A DNA stretch of 64,000 nucleotides from Malania oleifera (GCF_029873635.1 NC_080428.1:66619101-66683100); one strand, 5' to 3'; positions 23,221 through 36,993 are shown, counted from the first letter of the stretch. Made by a program: numbers and translations. The notes: generated from the sequence alone by a model not told the origin.

Positions 23221-26200
23221 ATGGCAGAAACTAGTGCAGCAGTAGAAGAAACTCTGCCCTCACGAACTCTAACCCCTTCGACTTCGACATCATCGTCAAA
23301 GACGATAGCTAATGCTTGGTTTGAGGTGGAGAAATTTAATGGTACCAATAATTTTGGTATGTGGCAATGTGAGGTGATGGACATCATGTAATAACCCAAG
23401 AAAAAAAAATGAATAATAATAATAATAGTTAGTATTAAAAAAAAAAAAAAAGTGTTTCTCTGTTAGGATCTTTGATTCCATGTTTGATGCCTAAGAAAGA
23501 CCTTGTCTAAGCGAGTGCTCAGAGACCATTGCGGCTCAGTCGCTCCCTCGAGGTCGGCCTGGTCAAAATGGAATTTCATAGGATAAACAGGGTAGACACT
23601 GTTTATATACGTAAATATGTACATAAAATAATGTTTTGACTGACATAATTTGTAGAAATATATGATAAAATAATAATAATGTAAGTATCATATGTGGGAC
23701 CCACAAGACTGTGTGGGGCCCATATGAGTCCCGAAGCCGTATAGAGGTTTACACGAGTCTCGAAGCTATTTAGGATGCATAAAATCGTATAAGAATTATT
23801 CGAGTTACGTAGGATCCATTCGGGTCTCGAAGTTGTGTGGGGCCCACAAGACCGTGTGGGGCCCACATGAGTTTTCAAAATTCAAATTAAATTCTTGTTC
23901 AAAAATAAATAATAAAATAAATAAATACTAAAAATAGTTTAAAAGTAATAACAATGATAATAATGATTAAGAAAAATAATAAAATAATAAAATAATTAAT
24001 TAACTAATTGATTAATTAATTAGGTAAGTAATTAATTAAGAATTTATTTAATGGGAATGGTGGCAAGCACTCCCACATGGCCTCCATCCCCATCCCATAC
24101 TCAACCCATACCTTGCCCATCCTTTGCCCATTCTTTAATTTTTAAAATTATAATTTCACCCATCTCCCCACACTTTTACAAATTCCATTTCTTCCCCAAA
24201 ATTTTCCTATAAATAGGGAGCTCTCAACCTTCATTTTTCACAACAATTTTCCAAGGAAGAGAAGGATTAGTGAGTGAAAGAATTTGTGGTGGAGAGAGAA
24301 TTTTTGAATAAATTCTCAATCACCCACTTTTTCCGATCTCATTTCTTAAAGATAATTATTGTGTTCGTAGCACACGGTAAAAGAAGAAGGTAAGTAAATT
24401 TTGATTATGTTAGTTTCTTTTTATTTTAAATTCATACCCGAGTTTATTTGGTACGTAAATTTTAATTATGTTACTTAGTTCCACAAAATTTCCATAAGTT
24501 TATTTTTACGCATATTTAATTATACCAGTTCTATCTTTAATATACTTGCATCTATTTTTGGGTTAAGAAATGTTCCAATCCCCTCGGGTAAATTTTCAGC
24601 ATTTCTTTCTATTCAAAAATAAAATTATATATATTTTTAATACAAAAATTGTGTGGCATGAGTTTATTTCTACGTTACATTTTTTTTATGTAAATATGAG
24701 TAAAGATGAGATTTTCACGATATTATTTTAAATTGCATAAATTATAATAAGATGATTTTCAAATCCCTTATGGCAACGAAAGTTCAAAGTTACAGATGCT
24801 CGGTACCGCAGCTTAAAGTTTATACGGATCAGAGTGCACCCACACTGTTTACAGAGTGGTTATTTATGTTAGTGGATTTCTCCTGAGTGCACACCTGGTT
24901 TAAGTCCAGGACTTAATAAGGAAAATCTCACTTAAGTTTACGTACGTTGATTTAGTTTGGTCGGCCAGCCAACTAAGTCCAGTCTTCGGACCGCACAACC
25001 CAGTCATGGGGGTAAACATGACTTACGGCAAACAGGCCTAAGGGTGGTTTTTACAATATATGTTTATACATATTTAATTACGTGTACAAAGTTACTGATA
25101 ATTTGAAGGAAAAGTGTAAGTTACGTGAAAAGGATCATTTTGGTGCTTATATGACGATCTAAGGAAAACGTATAAGGAAAGTATATGTATGTTTATCATT
25201 AAATATTTTTACAGTTTTAAAGTTAAAAGTTTAATTTAGCAGTTATAGTATATGATTTAAAAATTTACTGTTGAAATTGATGACAAAAGTTTTATGCAGA
25301 AATTGTTAAATTTATGTTTATTCTAAAAGAAATCTTGAAGTTATAGTATTCATTATTGTTTTACGAAATTCTTTAAAAACTCATTTTGGCCACACACTAA
25401 TAATAATCTTATTTACTTACTGAGCGTCGTCTCATCCCAATCATATTTTATTTCAGATAACTCTGAAGGACATGTCGGGAATCAGGCTTAGCAAGCATGC
25501 GGGTGGGGATTAGAAAAATAAAGATTGATTAAAAATATTAGTATGGTTTCAGATATTTATGTTTGTGTAATTTTCCTTCTTTTGAAATAAATGATTGTAA
25601 TATGGAATATTAGTGCTCTAGTTTAATAAAAATTGAGTTTATTTGCTTCCGCTGTAAATTAGTAGTAAAAAGTTAATATCCCAGGCCTCTCGGGGTCGGG
25701 GTGTTACACATCATGTATCTTTAAGAATTGGATATTGTTTTGGATGATAAATCAGTAGATATGGGGGACAGAGATTGGGAAAAGATCAATCGTTAGGCAT
25801 GTGATACGATTCGTCTGTGTCTCACTAAAAATCAGAAATATTGTGTTATGAAGGAGACATCTACAAATAAATTGTGGAAGACATTGGAAGATACATTTAT
25901 GACCAAGAGTCTAGAAAATTGGCTCTATTTAAAAAAGAAATTGTTTCGCTTCCAGTATCAACCAGGTATTTCGATTAATGACCATATAAATGCTTTCAAT
26001 AAAATTTTGGCCGATTTGTTAAATTTGGATGAAAAGGTAAGAGGATAGAGTTATATTGTTACTGAACTCTCTCTTAGATGATTATGAACATCTGACCACC
26101 ACTTTATTGTATAAGAAAGATAAAGTTACTTTTGATGCTGTTTGTACTGCATTAATTAGTACTAAATGCAGAAAGAAGGATTAGAGGGTCCATAAGGAAA

Positions 26201-26350
26201 CTACAGAAGCACTAACAATAAGGGGACGTTCTTAGAGTCATAAGCCTATAAGGAGGAGTAAATCTCATGTGAGGAGTAAATCTCATGGGATACCTGCTAA
26301 AGATGAATGCGCATTTTGTCACGAGAGAGGGCATTGAAAGAAAGATTGCC
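23221..26350 (+). pseudogene. Copia gag remnant, interrupted by solo LTR H
   Basis: ATG at 23221 opens a frame with WFEVEKFNGTNNFGMWQ, the conserved start of copia gag. It is broken at 23386 by solo LTR H and resumes at 25714. 25848-26046 reads KLWKTLEDTFMTKSLENWLYLKKKLFRF and INDHINAFNKILADL, both classic gag. The zinc knuckle CAFCHERGH..KKDCP follows at 26308-26352, with a stop replacing Trp inside it. Stops and frame shifts elsewhere. Confidence 0.85.
23387..25708 (+). repeat. Solo LTR H (Ty3 type) in copia gag
   Basis: From TGTAATAACCC to GGTGTTACA, 2322 bp, flanked by the perfect 5-bp duplication CATCA (23382-23386 and 25709-25713). TATA near 24210 (CCTATAAATAGGG). Donor-like GGTAAGT (GT at 24390). 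GC-rich module near 24955-25025. CTTACTGAGCGTCGTCTCA, then TTTCAG (AG at 25455). A 130-bp piece of copia leader is embedded at 23452-23584. Confidence 0.9.
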
Positions 26351-27438
26351 CTAAATTACAGCAAAAGAATAAAGGCAAAGTACATTCTAATGTCAATATA
26401 GCCAATGATGATGGAAGTGAGACAGATCTTTCTCTTCTTGGAACATGTTCATTACATTATTTTGGTGAGTGGATTTTGGATTCTAGTTGTTCCTATCACA
26501 TGTGTCCTAATAGGGAATAGTTTTCTAATTTTGAAGAATTAGATGGTGGGGTTGCTTTTATGGGAAATGATAATACCTATAAAACAATTGTAATAGGATC
26601 AATACAGTTAAAATGTCAAGATGAAACTATTAAAACCTTAACTGATCTTAGATATGTTCCAAATCTTAAGAAAAATCTAATTTCATTGGGTGCCTTGGAA
26701 TCTAGAGGGTTTACTATCACTTTGAAAGATGAAACCTTAAAGATTAAATCAAGTGCGCTGGAGGTGATGAAAGGAATAAGGAAAAATAACTTGTATTATT
26801 TACAAAGTAGTACAGTTATTGGCTCAGCAGCTATTGTTTCTTAGAAAAATGCAAGTTCAAATACAATCAGGTAATAGCATATGCAATTGGAAGAAAGATT
26901 GTCCTAAATTACAGCAAAAGAATAAGGGCAAAGCACATTCTAATGCCAATATAGCCAATGATGATGGAAGTGAGTCAGGTTTTTCTCTTGTTGGAACATG
27001 TTCGTCGCATTATTTTGGTGAGTGAATTTTGGATTCTAGTTGTTCCTATCACATGTGTCCCAATATTGAATGATTTTTTAATTTTGAAGAATTAGATGGT
27101 GGGGTTGTTTTTATAGGAAATGATAATACCTGTAAAACAACTGGAATAGGATCAATACAGTTGAAATGTCAAAATGGAACTATTAAAACCTTGATTGATG
27201 TTAGGTATGTTCCAAGTCCAAAGAAAAATCTAATTTCATTGGGTGCCTTAGAATCTAAAGAGTTCACTATCACTTTGAAAGATGGAACCTTATAAATTAA
27301 ATCAGGTGCGCTGGTGGTGTTTAAAGGAATAAGGAAAAATAACTTGTATTATTTACAAGGTAGTACAATTATTGGCTCAGCAACTATTGTTTCCGAGAAA
27401 AATGCAGGTTCAGATACAATCAGGTTATGACATATGCG
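26333..27438 (+). repeat. 553-bp tandem duplication in copia gag-pro
   Basis: Unit 1 (about 26333-26885) and unit 2 (about 26886-27438) both run from GAAAGAAAGATTG through the protease region to CAATCAGGT..ATATGC. They differ by scattered substitutions and a few indels. Confidence 0.85.
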
Positions 27439-28297
27439 ATTGGCACATGCAAGAGAAATATCTTTGCAACAACTAGCTAAGCAAGATTTGTTGAAAGGTA
27501 CAAAGGTGTGCAAACTTGAATTTTGTGAGCATTGTATTCTGGGAAAACAGACTAGAGTGAAATTTGACACTGCAATCCACCAGACTGAAGGTATTTTAGA
27601 CTACATCTATACAGATGTATAGGGGCCCACAAAAACGGCTTCATTGGGTGGTATGCATTATTTTGTCACTTTTTTTGATAATTTTTCCAGAAGAGTTTGG
27701 GTGTTTCTATGAAACATAAAAATAAAGTGTGTGATATTTTCCTTAAGTGGAAAAAATTAGTTGAAACTCAAACTAGCAAAAAGATTAAACGGCTCATATT
27801 AGATCATGGTGGTGAATACAAGAGTGACCCATTTATGAAGGTTTGTCAGGATGAAGGTATTGCTCGACACTTCACAGTTAGAGATACATCACAACAAAAT
27901 GGGGTGGTAGAGGGCATGAATCAAACTTTGCTGAAGAAAGTTCGATGTATGTTGTCTAATGCTGAGTTAGAAAAAAGGTTTTGGGTTGAAGCTATTAGAT
28001 ATGCGTGTCATCTCATCATTTATCTACCATCATTTGCAATATTGGGAAAAACACCCTATGAGGTATGGTCTGGAAAGTCTGCTAGTGATTCTGATTCTTT
28101 GCATGTTTTTGGTACTATGACTTATTATCATGTTAAATAATCTAAATTGGATCCAAGAGCCAAGAAAGTAATATTATTGGGAATTAGTGCAAGAGTAAAA
28201 GGATACTGTCTTTGGTGTTAAAAGACGAAAAAAATGATTCTAAGTAGGGATGTGACTTTTGATGAACTTGCGATGATGAAGAAAACAATACGCAAGG
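26353..28297 (+). pseudogene. Copia pol: protease and integrase remnants
   Basis: The protease region reads WILDSSCSYHMCP (near 26470), with Ser where copia enzymes normally have Gly or Thr after the Asp-Ser. The segment is duplicated in tandem (26333-26885 and 26886-27438). GAG-pre-integrase follows (27434-27620: RLAHAREISLQQLAKQDLL, FCEHCILGKQ). The integrase core lies at 27600-28140: ETQTSKKIKRLILDHGGEY, RHFTVRDTSQQNGVVEGMNQTLL, then the linker LHVFGTMTYYHVK. Frame shifts and stops at 27620 and 28138 break it. DVTFDE near 28260 is the last copia sequence before the G insertion. Confidence 0.85.
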
Positions 28298-28549
28298 TGT
28301 AACACCCTAGTCCCACCATGGGGGGCCCGGAGTGTCATGAGACCAAACACGTGTCTCTGATACCATTCACGCAACGAAAATAATTAAATAACCTCAAACA
28401 AAATACTATAGTTCTATATTTACATCTGCAAACCCCTAAAATACAATATCATTCTTCATATTACAAAACCAGAATAAAATATATTAAACGTAAAAACTAA
28501 ATACATATTTGTTCTGTTATCCAACTCACAAAACTAACTGCACTCTAGA

Positions 28550-29339
28550 TGTAATGACCCGAAGAATAATGGTATTTAAATAATAAGAGAGAGAAAAATG
28601 AAAATATAAAAAAAAAAAAAAAAAAGGCGGCAGTAGGCTTCGTCGACGAACGCGACGTTGCACTTTGGGCTCGTCAACGAAGGTACGGTTCATCAATGAG
28701 AAGATACCAAGAGGATGTTTTGGCAACTCTGAATTTCATTGACGAAGGGGAGAGTTCATCGACGAATTTCCTCTTGACCTCGTCGATGAGGTGACATGGC
28801 TCGTCGACGAAGCCCATAGTATAAATAGCCCAAACTCGGATTTTTACGCAGAAGATCAGCAAAAATTCTTTCTTTCTCTCTCCTCTACGGTTTCTCTCTC
28901 TTCTCTTTTCGATTTCGGCTCCAACGTTCGTCGGATCGACGATCTGAGGCCACCACAACTCTCCTAGGGAAATTCTCTCTAAATCTATCAAAGCGGATCG
29001 TTGGTGGGACTGAGTTGAAATTCATCCCTAGTATAAGGTAAGGCTTTTTATGCAAAATTTCGTCTTCCCGTAGTTATAGGAAATATTATTTACGGAAAAA
29101 TACTGAAGTTTAGTTCTAGGAGTTGTCATTTTCAACGTATTAAACAGGGAACCCAGCGAGTGTAGGACCGGTATTTTAGGGGGTTTCTTTCCAGTAATTA
29201 AGTAAGAGAATAAACTAAAGTAGTTATTTTTCCATGAAAATTATTATTAATTAGAAGAATTATGTTCAAGAAAGCATGTATTATTTTTGTATATTATTAA
29301 GAAAATGCATACTTGGGAAAATATTACTATTATGTTGAA

Positions 29340-29382
<43 letters not shown>

Positions 29383-30705
29383 TATAAGATGCCAGAAAAT
29401 ATGATTTTAGAATATAATGTATGGTTTTACACAGTATTGTGTGACATGAATATTATTTTATGTGGAAAATATTATGATATGGCAATTTTATGAATAAAGT
29501 AAGTTTTTCAGAGATTATGAAATAATGTAGTACATTATGATTTTAAAATACATAATAAATGAATTATTTATTCAGAATGATATGTATGAAATGTTCGGCA
29601 CAAGGCTGTGATTGATAGTCGGCGCAAGGTCGTGTTTTACGTATGATTTCAGCGCAAGGTCATATTTATGAATGTTCGGCGTAAGGCCGCAGATATGAAA
29701 GAAACTGGCGCAAGGCCATATGTATGTATGTTATTTCAGAAAATGCTATCAATATATTTATGTTAGACAAGTCTATCATCATGTATTATATGTTATCAGA
29801 ATCCAGATGATACTTCAGTTCAGTTACACGAGCACGGTATCATAGTTACACAGATTAGATATTATGTTCAGACTTGTGCTAACTGTCCCACAAGGGTGTG
29901 GGAGATGGATAGTTGATGTGACTTTTAATGTAGAGTTGTAGACGTCCACCTGACAGTTCGGACCAGGGTGCGGCGGGCCCATCGTACTTACAGATATTTT
30001 TTACTAGGTAATGACCGGCCAGCCATTGTCGAGTCCGGCCTTCGGGTTGCACAACCCGTCATGGGGGGTAATACATGACATCAGCTAACATCCTAGGTAA
30101 ATTTTCAGTATTATTAGCTATACCAGACAGTTTATGAATAGTATGATTTATTAGAAATATGAAAGCATATGTTTATGCAGTTATTAAATGATCAATGTTT
30201 TCTGGTATGCGAAATGTACTGTATATCTATATTAGCATAAATATTCATGTTGTCACATAATTGTATTTAGTTTATTTTCCCTTACTGAGAAGTGTCACAC
30301 CCCTGAACTTAAATAAATTTCAGGAAACCCAGAAGGACCGGTGGATCGAGGCCACCATTGAGTCTGTTGTGCTATCCCATTAGAAAGGTAAGTTTGAACT
30401 AGGATCAGGAGATTTTGATCTGTTGTGCTATCCCATTAGAAAGGTAAGTTTGAACTAGGATCAAGAGATTTTGATGTGGGATCCTAGAGTTATTTTTGTA
30501 TTTTGGGAGATTGTATACAAACACAGTGTTTTGGATTATAGTTAACTCTAGTATTATGTATTTTTGTAGTTATGAGAAAGTGATTTGTATTAATTGCTGC
30601 CTAGGTTCCGCTGTGAATGTCAAACGTGCCCCACTACCCATGGGTTTGGGTTGTTTATTTTATTAATTATGCTTAATTACATGTTAAGATAAGCAGGTCG
30701 TTACA
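28550..30705 (+). repeat. Solo LTR A
   Basis: From TGTAATGACCC to GTCGTTACA. Flanks CTAGA/CTGGA are a target duplication with one change; the sister LTR reads CTGGA at the same place. TCGTCGACGA palindromes at 28638-28810, TATA near 28817 (GTATAAATAG), donor GT at 29038, GGCGCAAGG minisatellite at 29590-29730, GC-rich module near 30010-30080. Acceptor AG at 30322, 64-nt exon-like stretch, second donor GT at 30388. A 57-bp tandem duplication lies at about 30362-30475. Confidence 0.88.
29341..29381. repeat. (AT)n microsatellite in solo LTR A
   Basis: About 20 AT units. The corresponding site in solo LTR C is much shorter, so it expanded after insertion. Confidence 0.9.
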
Positions 30706-31045
30706 CTGGATCTATCTAAGCTCAATCATCTAGAAGACCTGAAAAATATTGATAAATCGATGGGATGAGACACATCTCAGTAAGGAAGAAATAAGTTACA
30801 ACAGTGTGTGACTGAACTGTTTAATATAAAATTACAAAATATACATACGGTTGTATTTCACTACCAATAGCAGCCAAGAAAACGCATTCATAATCACATC
30901 ATGGTCAACTTCTCTATCTCCCAATCACATACACACAACATAATTATTTTATTAATAATTCCCGAGAATAGAGAAGTCTACCCACCCATACAAGTAGATC
31001 CCCTCGGGTTATGTATCCAGGTAAAGTCTCCGAGAACAGGGAAGG

Positions 31046-33223
31046 TGTAGTGACCCGAAGAATAATAACATTTTAATAATAAGAGGGAGAGACAATAGAT
31101 ACAGAAACAGAAGGAGGCCGTAAACTTCGTCGACGACATTGCATTTTGGAGATAATATTAAATAATCATAGTTTTAGAAAATTTTCCAAGCTTCATCGAC
31201 GAACACAGGGTTTCATCAACGAAGGTCTTCAGAATTTCGTCGACGAACACAAGGCTTAGTCGACGAGAAAATACCGAGAGACAGTTCGGGCTACTCTGAA
31301 TTTCATCGACGAACACAGGGTCTCGTCAACAAATTTTGTGAAGGGCTCGTCGACGAAGTGACGTGTCTCGTCGACAAACCTGGCCCTATAAATAGTGGAA
31401 ATTCAGGATTTTAACATTTTTCACCGAGCTCTCTCTCTCCTACGATTCTCTCTCCCTTCTCTTTTTGTTTACGGCCCCACCAGTCGCCGGATCGATGATT
31501 CGAAGCTACCACGACTCTCTTGGTGAAATTCTCTACAAGTTTGCCGGAGCGGATCGTCGAGAAAACGAAGTTGGATTTCATCCCAAATTCAGGGTAAGGT
31601 CTTTTATTGAGTTTTTGACTTTCTGGCAGTTATAGGAAATGATGTAGACTAAGAAATACTGATGTTTTGTTCTGAGACATTATGTTTTCAGGATGTTGAG
31701 TTAGGAATCCTGCGGGTATAGGGCCAGATTTTTTATAGGGGCTTTTCAAAGCTGAGATAAGGGAAATATGTTATGTTAGGAATTTTTATAAAGTTATTAG
31801 AGAATTTATAAACATATATTCATATCAGTTTATTATATAGTTTATACAGAATATGAGTTAAATGCTTGTGTGGCCTGAGTAGATTTTCATGAGATAAAGA
31901 ATTTATATAGTTTTGTGATGTATCATACTATACTGAATACATAGTTATTGACAGTACATACAATTTACATAGTTTTTCTAGTATATGGGTTAACACAAAA
32001 TATATATAGATATAGATTTATATTCACAGAGAAATGTATATGCTTATATAGCTTTTATATGAATGGTTTCATGAAACAGATATGTACATATATCCATATA
32101 CATGTATACAGATACTCAGAACAGTATATATATATATATATACAATGTTATAGCATGCCACGTTTTCCTATTACCATAACATACAAAACATACAGGCAGA
32201 GTATATATATAGAATACAAAGATAGATATACAAAGGTAGCATCAAGATGCTACAGATACAGTACACAGAGATACAGTATTTACAGTACAAAAAGATAGAG
32301 TTATCGTAATTTTGGAAACATGATGAAAATAGTAAAAGAGTATATATGTATATAATATCAGATCCCTGAGGAAAGATACACAGATAGATACAGATTACAG
32401 AGCACGGTACCGTTGCTAGATACAGATAGAGTGCAACCACATATCTCAGATAGTATGTGGGTACCGTCAGCCATGCTCAGAGAGTATGCAGCTCCCCAGT
32501 ACACTGGGTTGAGGGGGCCAGTTTGACGAGGTAGTAGCCAGTCCCGAGCTTAGGAGAGGATGCAGTTTGGCCGGGCTAAGGTAGTGTAGAGTATGATGAC
32601 TTATCTGGAGGGTCGACCAGACAGAGTCCCGCCTACGGGCCGCACAACCCTCTCATGAGGGGTCAAATCATGACGTATAGAGTCCTAGGGAATAAGTACA
32701 GTTATATCTATATGTATACAGTTTTACAATATATGATGAGTATAGTATGATATTATCAGTATGAAAAGTAGAAAAGATATGATACAGTATATTTTAATTG
32801 AGAAAGAAAGAAATGTTTGAAAGATATATTTTACAGATCATTTATTGCATTACAGTTCAGTTGTTATTTTTAAGTATTCTTAACTTAGTTGCCACACACT
32901 AGTAATAGCATAATTCCACTTACTGAGCGTTGACTCACCCCATTATTTTACCATTTTTCAGGTGAGCCAGCTAGGTGAGCAGATCAAACTCGCGGATAGG
33001 AAGTAGTTAGATCACCCTGGTTATAGGGTGAGTTTTGTTAGAGCTATATATCTTTTTTTTTTAGTAGATGACACTGGAGGGATATTTTTGTATGGTCGAT
33101 ATATTCTGGATTTCGGTATTGTACAGTTTATGTATAAATGGTTTCATGATTTGTGTTTCCGCTGCGTAGGAATGTTTATTATTTGTATTTAAAAAAAATG
33201 ATAAGAATTTTGAGGTCGTTACA
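31046..33223 (+). repeat. Solo LTR B
   Basis: From TGTAGTGACCC to GTCGTTACA, flanked by GAAGG/AAAGG (one change; the sister LTR has GAAGG). Many TCGTCGACGA copies between 31127 and 31375, TATA near 31388 (CTATAAATAG), donor GT at 31594, acceptor AG at 32960, second donor GGTGAGT at 33028, GC-rich module near 32600-32670. Confidence 0.88.
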
Positions 33224-33466
33224 AAAGGTCACCCGCCCATATAAGTAGCTTCCCTTTATTTTGATATCCACAAATAATTACCAGAGTACTCGCCTTCCTC
33301 AGCAAGCCCTCAGGTGGAGAATTTTACTTTTCCAAAAATACTTAAGTAATTAAAGTCACCCGCAACCAATAATAACCATTTCACAAAGTTCCACATGTAC
33401 ACACATATCACAATCATTCCACACAGGATATACACATTATCCATTCTCACCCACATAGGGTCCATA

Positions 33467-35674
33467 TGTGACAACCCGAATAAAAATGGAATTTAAATGA
33501 TAAAGAGGAAGGGAAATGGAAAAACATTAACAGAAAGAGGAGGCCGACTTCGTCGACAAATACAGGGGATTCGTCGATAAGGGTATAAGAGAATTTGTCG
33601 ATGAAGACTTCACGTTCGTCGACGACATTGCACTTTGAAAGGAATAACTAAGGGAATCATCAGGGCTTCGTCAACGAATACAAGAGATTCGTCGACGAGA
33701 GTATAAGAGAATTCATCGACGAAGACTGAATTTCGTTGACGAAGAAATACCGAGAGAGTTTTGAGTCGATTGAATTTCGTCGATGAGGAATGAATTTCGT
33801 TAACGAAATTATTAAAGGATTCGTCGATGAATGACGTGGCTCGTCGACGAATCCAGTTCTATAAATATCAAAAATCTGAATTTTTAACTTCACCCTTAAG
33901 CAAACTCTCTCCTCGCTCTCTCTCCTCTTCGGTCCTCTCTCTCTCTCTCTCATTGATTTTGGGCCGAATTTACACCGATTCAACATTTTGAAGTCACCAC
34001 GACACCCTTGGGAAAGTTCTCTCCAAATCTGCCGAAGCGGATCGTTGGTGAAAATAAGTTGGAAATCATCCCTAAGTTGAGGTAAGGATTTATAAGCCAA
34101 ATTTGGTCTTGCGGTAGTTATAAGAAATGATATACACGTGAAAATACTGAAGTTTAATATTGGAAGTTTTCAGTTTCAGAGTATTGATTAGGAAATTCTA
34201 CGGGGGTTAGACTAGGATATTTTAGGGGTTTTCTCAGTAGTCAGGTAAGGGAATAAACTAAAACAGTTATTTTTATGCCAATTATTATTATTTATGAGAA
34301 AATTTATTTTCAAGAAAACATGTATAATATTTGTATATTACGAAGGAAATGCACGTTTGGGAAAAATACTGATATTATGTTGAAATGTATGTATATGTAT
34401 GAGATGTCAGAAACTATGATTTTAGAATACAATGTATAGTTTTATACAGAAAATATGTGGCATGAATATTATTTTACATGGAAGAATATTATGTTATGAC
34501 AATGATACAAATGAAATATGTTTTGAGAAATTATGAAAGAATACAGTACATTATGATGTTGAAAATAGATGATAGATTGATTATTTTCATAATGATATAC
34601 ATTTATGTATGGTTTCGGCACGAGGCCGTATTTATGTATGATTTTGGCGCAAGGTCGTACTTATGAATGATTTCGGTGCGAGGCCATATTTATGTATGAT
34701 TTCGGGGCGAGACCGTATTTACGAGATGATCAGCACAAGGCCGTATTTATGAAATGTTCGGCGCGAGGTCATTTTTATGAAAATTTTGAAAGATGCTATA
34801 TTATTATGTACTATATATTATCAGAACCCTGATGTTAGTTTAGTTCAGTTTAGGAGCACGGTACCGTAGTTTATAGATCAGACGTTTATGACCAGATTAG
34901 TGCTAACCATGCCACGAGCGGGTGGGAGATAAATAGTCGATGTGGCTTTTAGTAGAGTGTGGACGTCCACCTGGCAGTCCGGAACAGGGTGTGGCAGGCC
35001 CATCGTACTTACAGACATTTTTGACTTGGCAGTGGTCGGCCAGCCATTGTCGGGTCCCGCCTTCAGGCTGCACAACCCGTCGTGGGGGGTAATACATGCC
35101 ATCAGCTAATTATTCATCCTGTGTATGTTTTCAGTATTATTAGTATAATAGATGTTTACGTACGATATGATTTATCAGCAATTATGAAAGTATATGATTA
35201 TTCAGTATGTTATGATAAATGTCTACAGATATTTGAAATGTACTGTATATGTATAATTACATTAAGTATTCATGTTGCCACACAGCTGTATTTAGTTTAT
35301 TTTCCCTTACTGAGAAGTGTCTCACCTCCGAACATTAAATGATTTTCAGGAAATTCAGAGAGACCGACGGGTCAGGGCTGCCGTTGAGTGATTGAAGCTT
35401 CCTTACTAGAAGGGTAAGCGTTGAACTAGGATCGGGAGATTTTGTTGTATGATCCTAGTGTGATTTTGACTTTTTGTAGGTTATATATAGGAACAGTATT
35501 TTGATGATATAGTAAACTCTCGTATTATGTTTTATGGTTGGATGATTGAGATTTTATACCTACTGCTGCTTAGGTTTCCTCTGTGATTGACAGGTGTCCC
35601 CGTTACCCACGGGTTCAGGTTGACTTTTCTATTTATTATGTTACATTTTATGTTAAGAAATTGAGGTCGTTACA
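33467..35674 (+). repeat. Solo LTR C
   Basis: From TGTGACAACCC to GTCGTTACA, with the perfect duplication CCATA (33462-33466, 35675-35679). Palindromes 33550-33850, TATA near 33860, donor GT at 34082. GGCGCGAGGCCG-type minisatellite 34610-34780, GC-rich module 35030-35100, acceptor AG at 35348, second donor GT at 35414. Confidence 0.9.
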
Positions 35675-36978
35675 CCATATCCACACAGAATGTAATGTCC
35701 ACACAAGATTGATCCACACAGGACTATCATACATACAACATACATGTCAACACAGGACTAATCATCACACAGATTACAACACACACCACATTGTTCATGG
35801 TAAATAGGTAAAACAAATTCCTCATACCACTGCCAATGTTTTACACCTAGTATAAATGTCCATATAAAAACCTCCTCATACCACTGCCAACATTATATGA
35901 CGATTATATCAGGTACGATATAACGACCTCCTCATACCACTGCCAATGCTATATCGCAATTTACATGAACCACAATACAAATCAAAAGCAAATCCAACCA
36001 CTCAAATACATCCACGCATCTACCACAATATACACAATCAAATAGTATCCACAACCAGCCAGTATTTCCAACCAAGAAGAAATCGCAGCCCAAACAGTAT
36101 TCACAATCACAATAATTCATTATCCCACAGTACTTGCAACCATTTAATTTTCAAAGCTATTTTAATGCCACACAATTTTTCCCAATATATAATATATTCA
36201 AAAATAGTATTTTCAATACCTGCACAGTTCAGAAAATTATATCTAAATATGTAAAATTTATACCTAAAATTAACTGGTTTAAAAATTAATAAAAATGTTG
36301 TTATAAAATATTTTCCCTTACCTGCTCCTCGGGATTCCTACCTAAACCGAACAAAACGAGACCCTGTATTCCAAAAATCTCCACTTTCTCAAATCTCAGA
36401 AAAATACCCATTTAATACTTCCTAGGTTCCTTATGTCTCAAAATAATAATAAAACCTTAAATTATTTCATTTACCCTAGTTTTGGGATGTTTCCCAAACT
36501 TCTCAAATTAAAATTCTGCTCCGCCTATGTTGCAGAGAATCTTCCCAAGAGTCTTGTGGTAACTTCCGATCGTTGACCAAGGAGAAACGGGGCCAAAAAC
36601 CTAAAGAGAAGGTGAGAGGGCCGTTTTTCTAGAGAGAGAGAGGATACATGGAAAAAATCCTCCCTGAAAATGAAAGAATTAGCTATTTATAGGCAGGGAT
36701 TCGTCGACGAGACACGTGGACTCGTTGACGAGTCCAAGCACATTGTTCATCGACGAAAACGGAAACTCGTCGATGAATTTCAGTAATATGAAAACCCCTC
36801 TTGATAAGTTCTGGTCGACGAGACATGTGCCCTCATCGACGAGCCAAGGCAGAATGCTCGTCGACGAGACCAATTGGTTCATCGATGATTTCTTACTGAC
36901 ACCCTTTAAAATATTTCTTTCTATTCCCTTTTCTCTTCTTTTATTATTTTTATTAATTAATTTTTCTGGGTTGTTACA

Positions 36979-36993
36979 TTCTCCCCTCCTTAA
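36979..36993 (-). other. Polypurine tract of element G
   Basis: On the minus strand TTAAGGAGGGGAGAA lies directly before the 3' LTR start, preceded by GAGGACAAAATTC. It is the same motif as in elements L and I. Confidence 0.85.

Larger units (their letters stand above)
22621..28297 (+). mobile_element. Ty1/copia retrotransposon, 5' portion
   Basis: It comprises the 5' LTR, a degenerate primer site, gag, zinc knuckle, protease and integrase, and is then cut at 28297 by element G. It resumes at 53382. Solo LTR H lies inside gag (23387-25708). Many in-frame stops show it is inactive. No 3' LTR is found: the right part ends in the RT region near 53995. Confidence 0.85.
28298..36978 (-). repeat. 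3' LTR of element G, split by solo LTRs A, B and C
   Basis: On the plus strand it runs TGTAACACCC to GGGTTGTTACA. The LTR segments are 28298-28549, 30706-31045, 33224-33466 and 35675-36978. They align in order with the right LTR (40592-53381). Palindrome clusters lie at 36700-36880, with TATA on the minus strand near 36690. Confidence 0.85.

Noticed and set aside
35946-36254. Open frames rich in His/Asn/Tyr at 35946-36254 and 51969-52522
   Set aside because: They are equivalent segments of the two LTRs of element G; no domain, and frames not preserved between copies.
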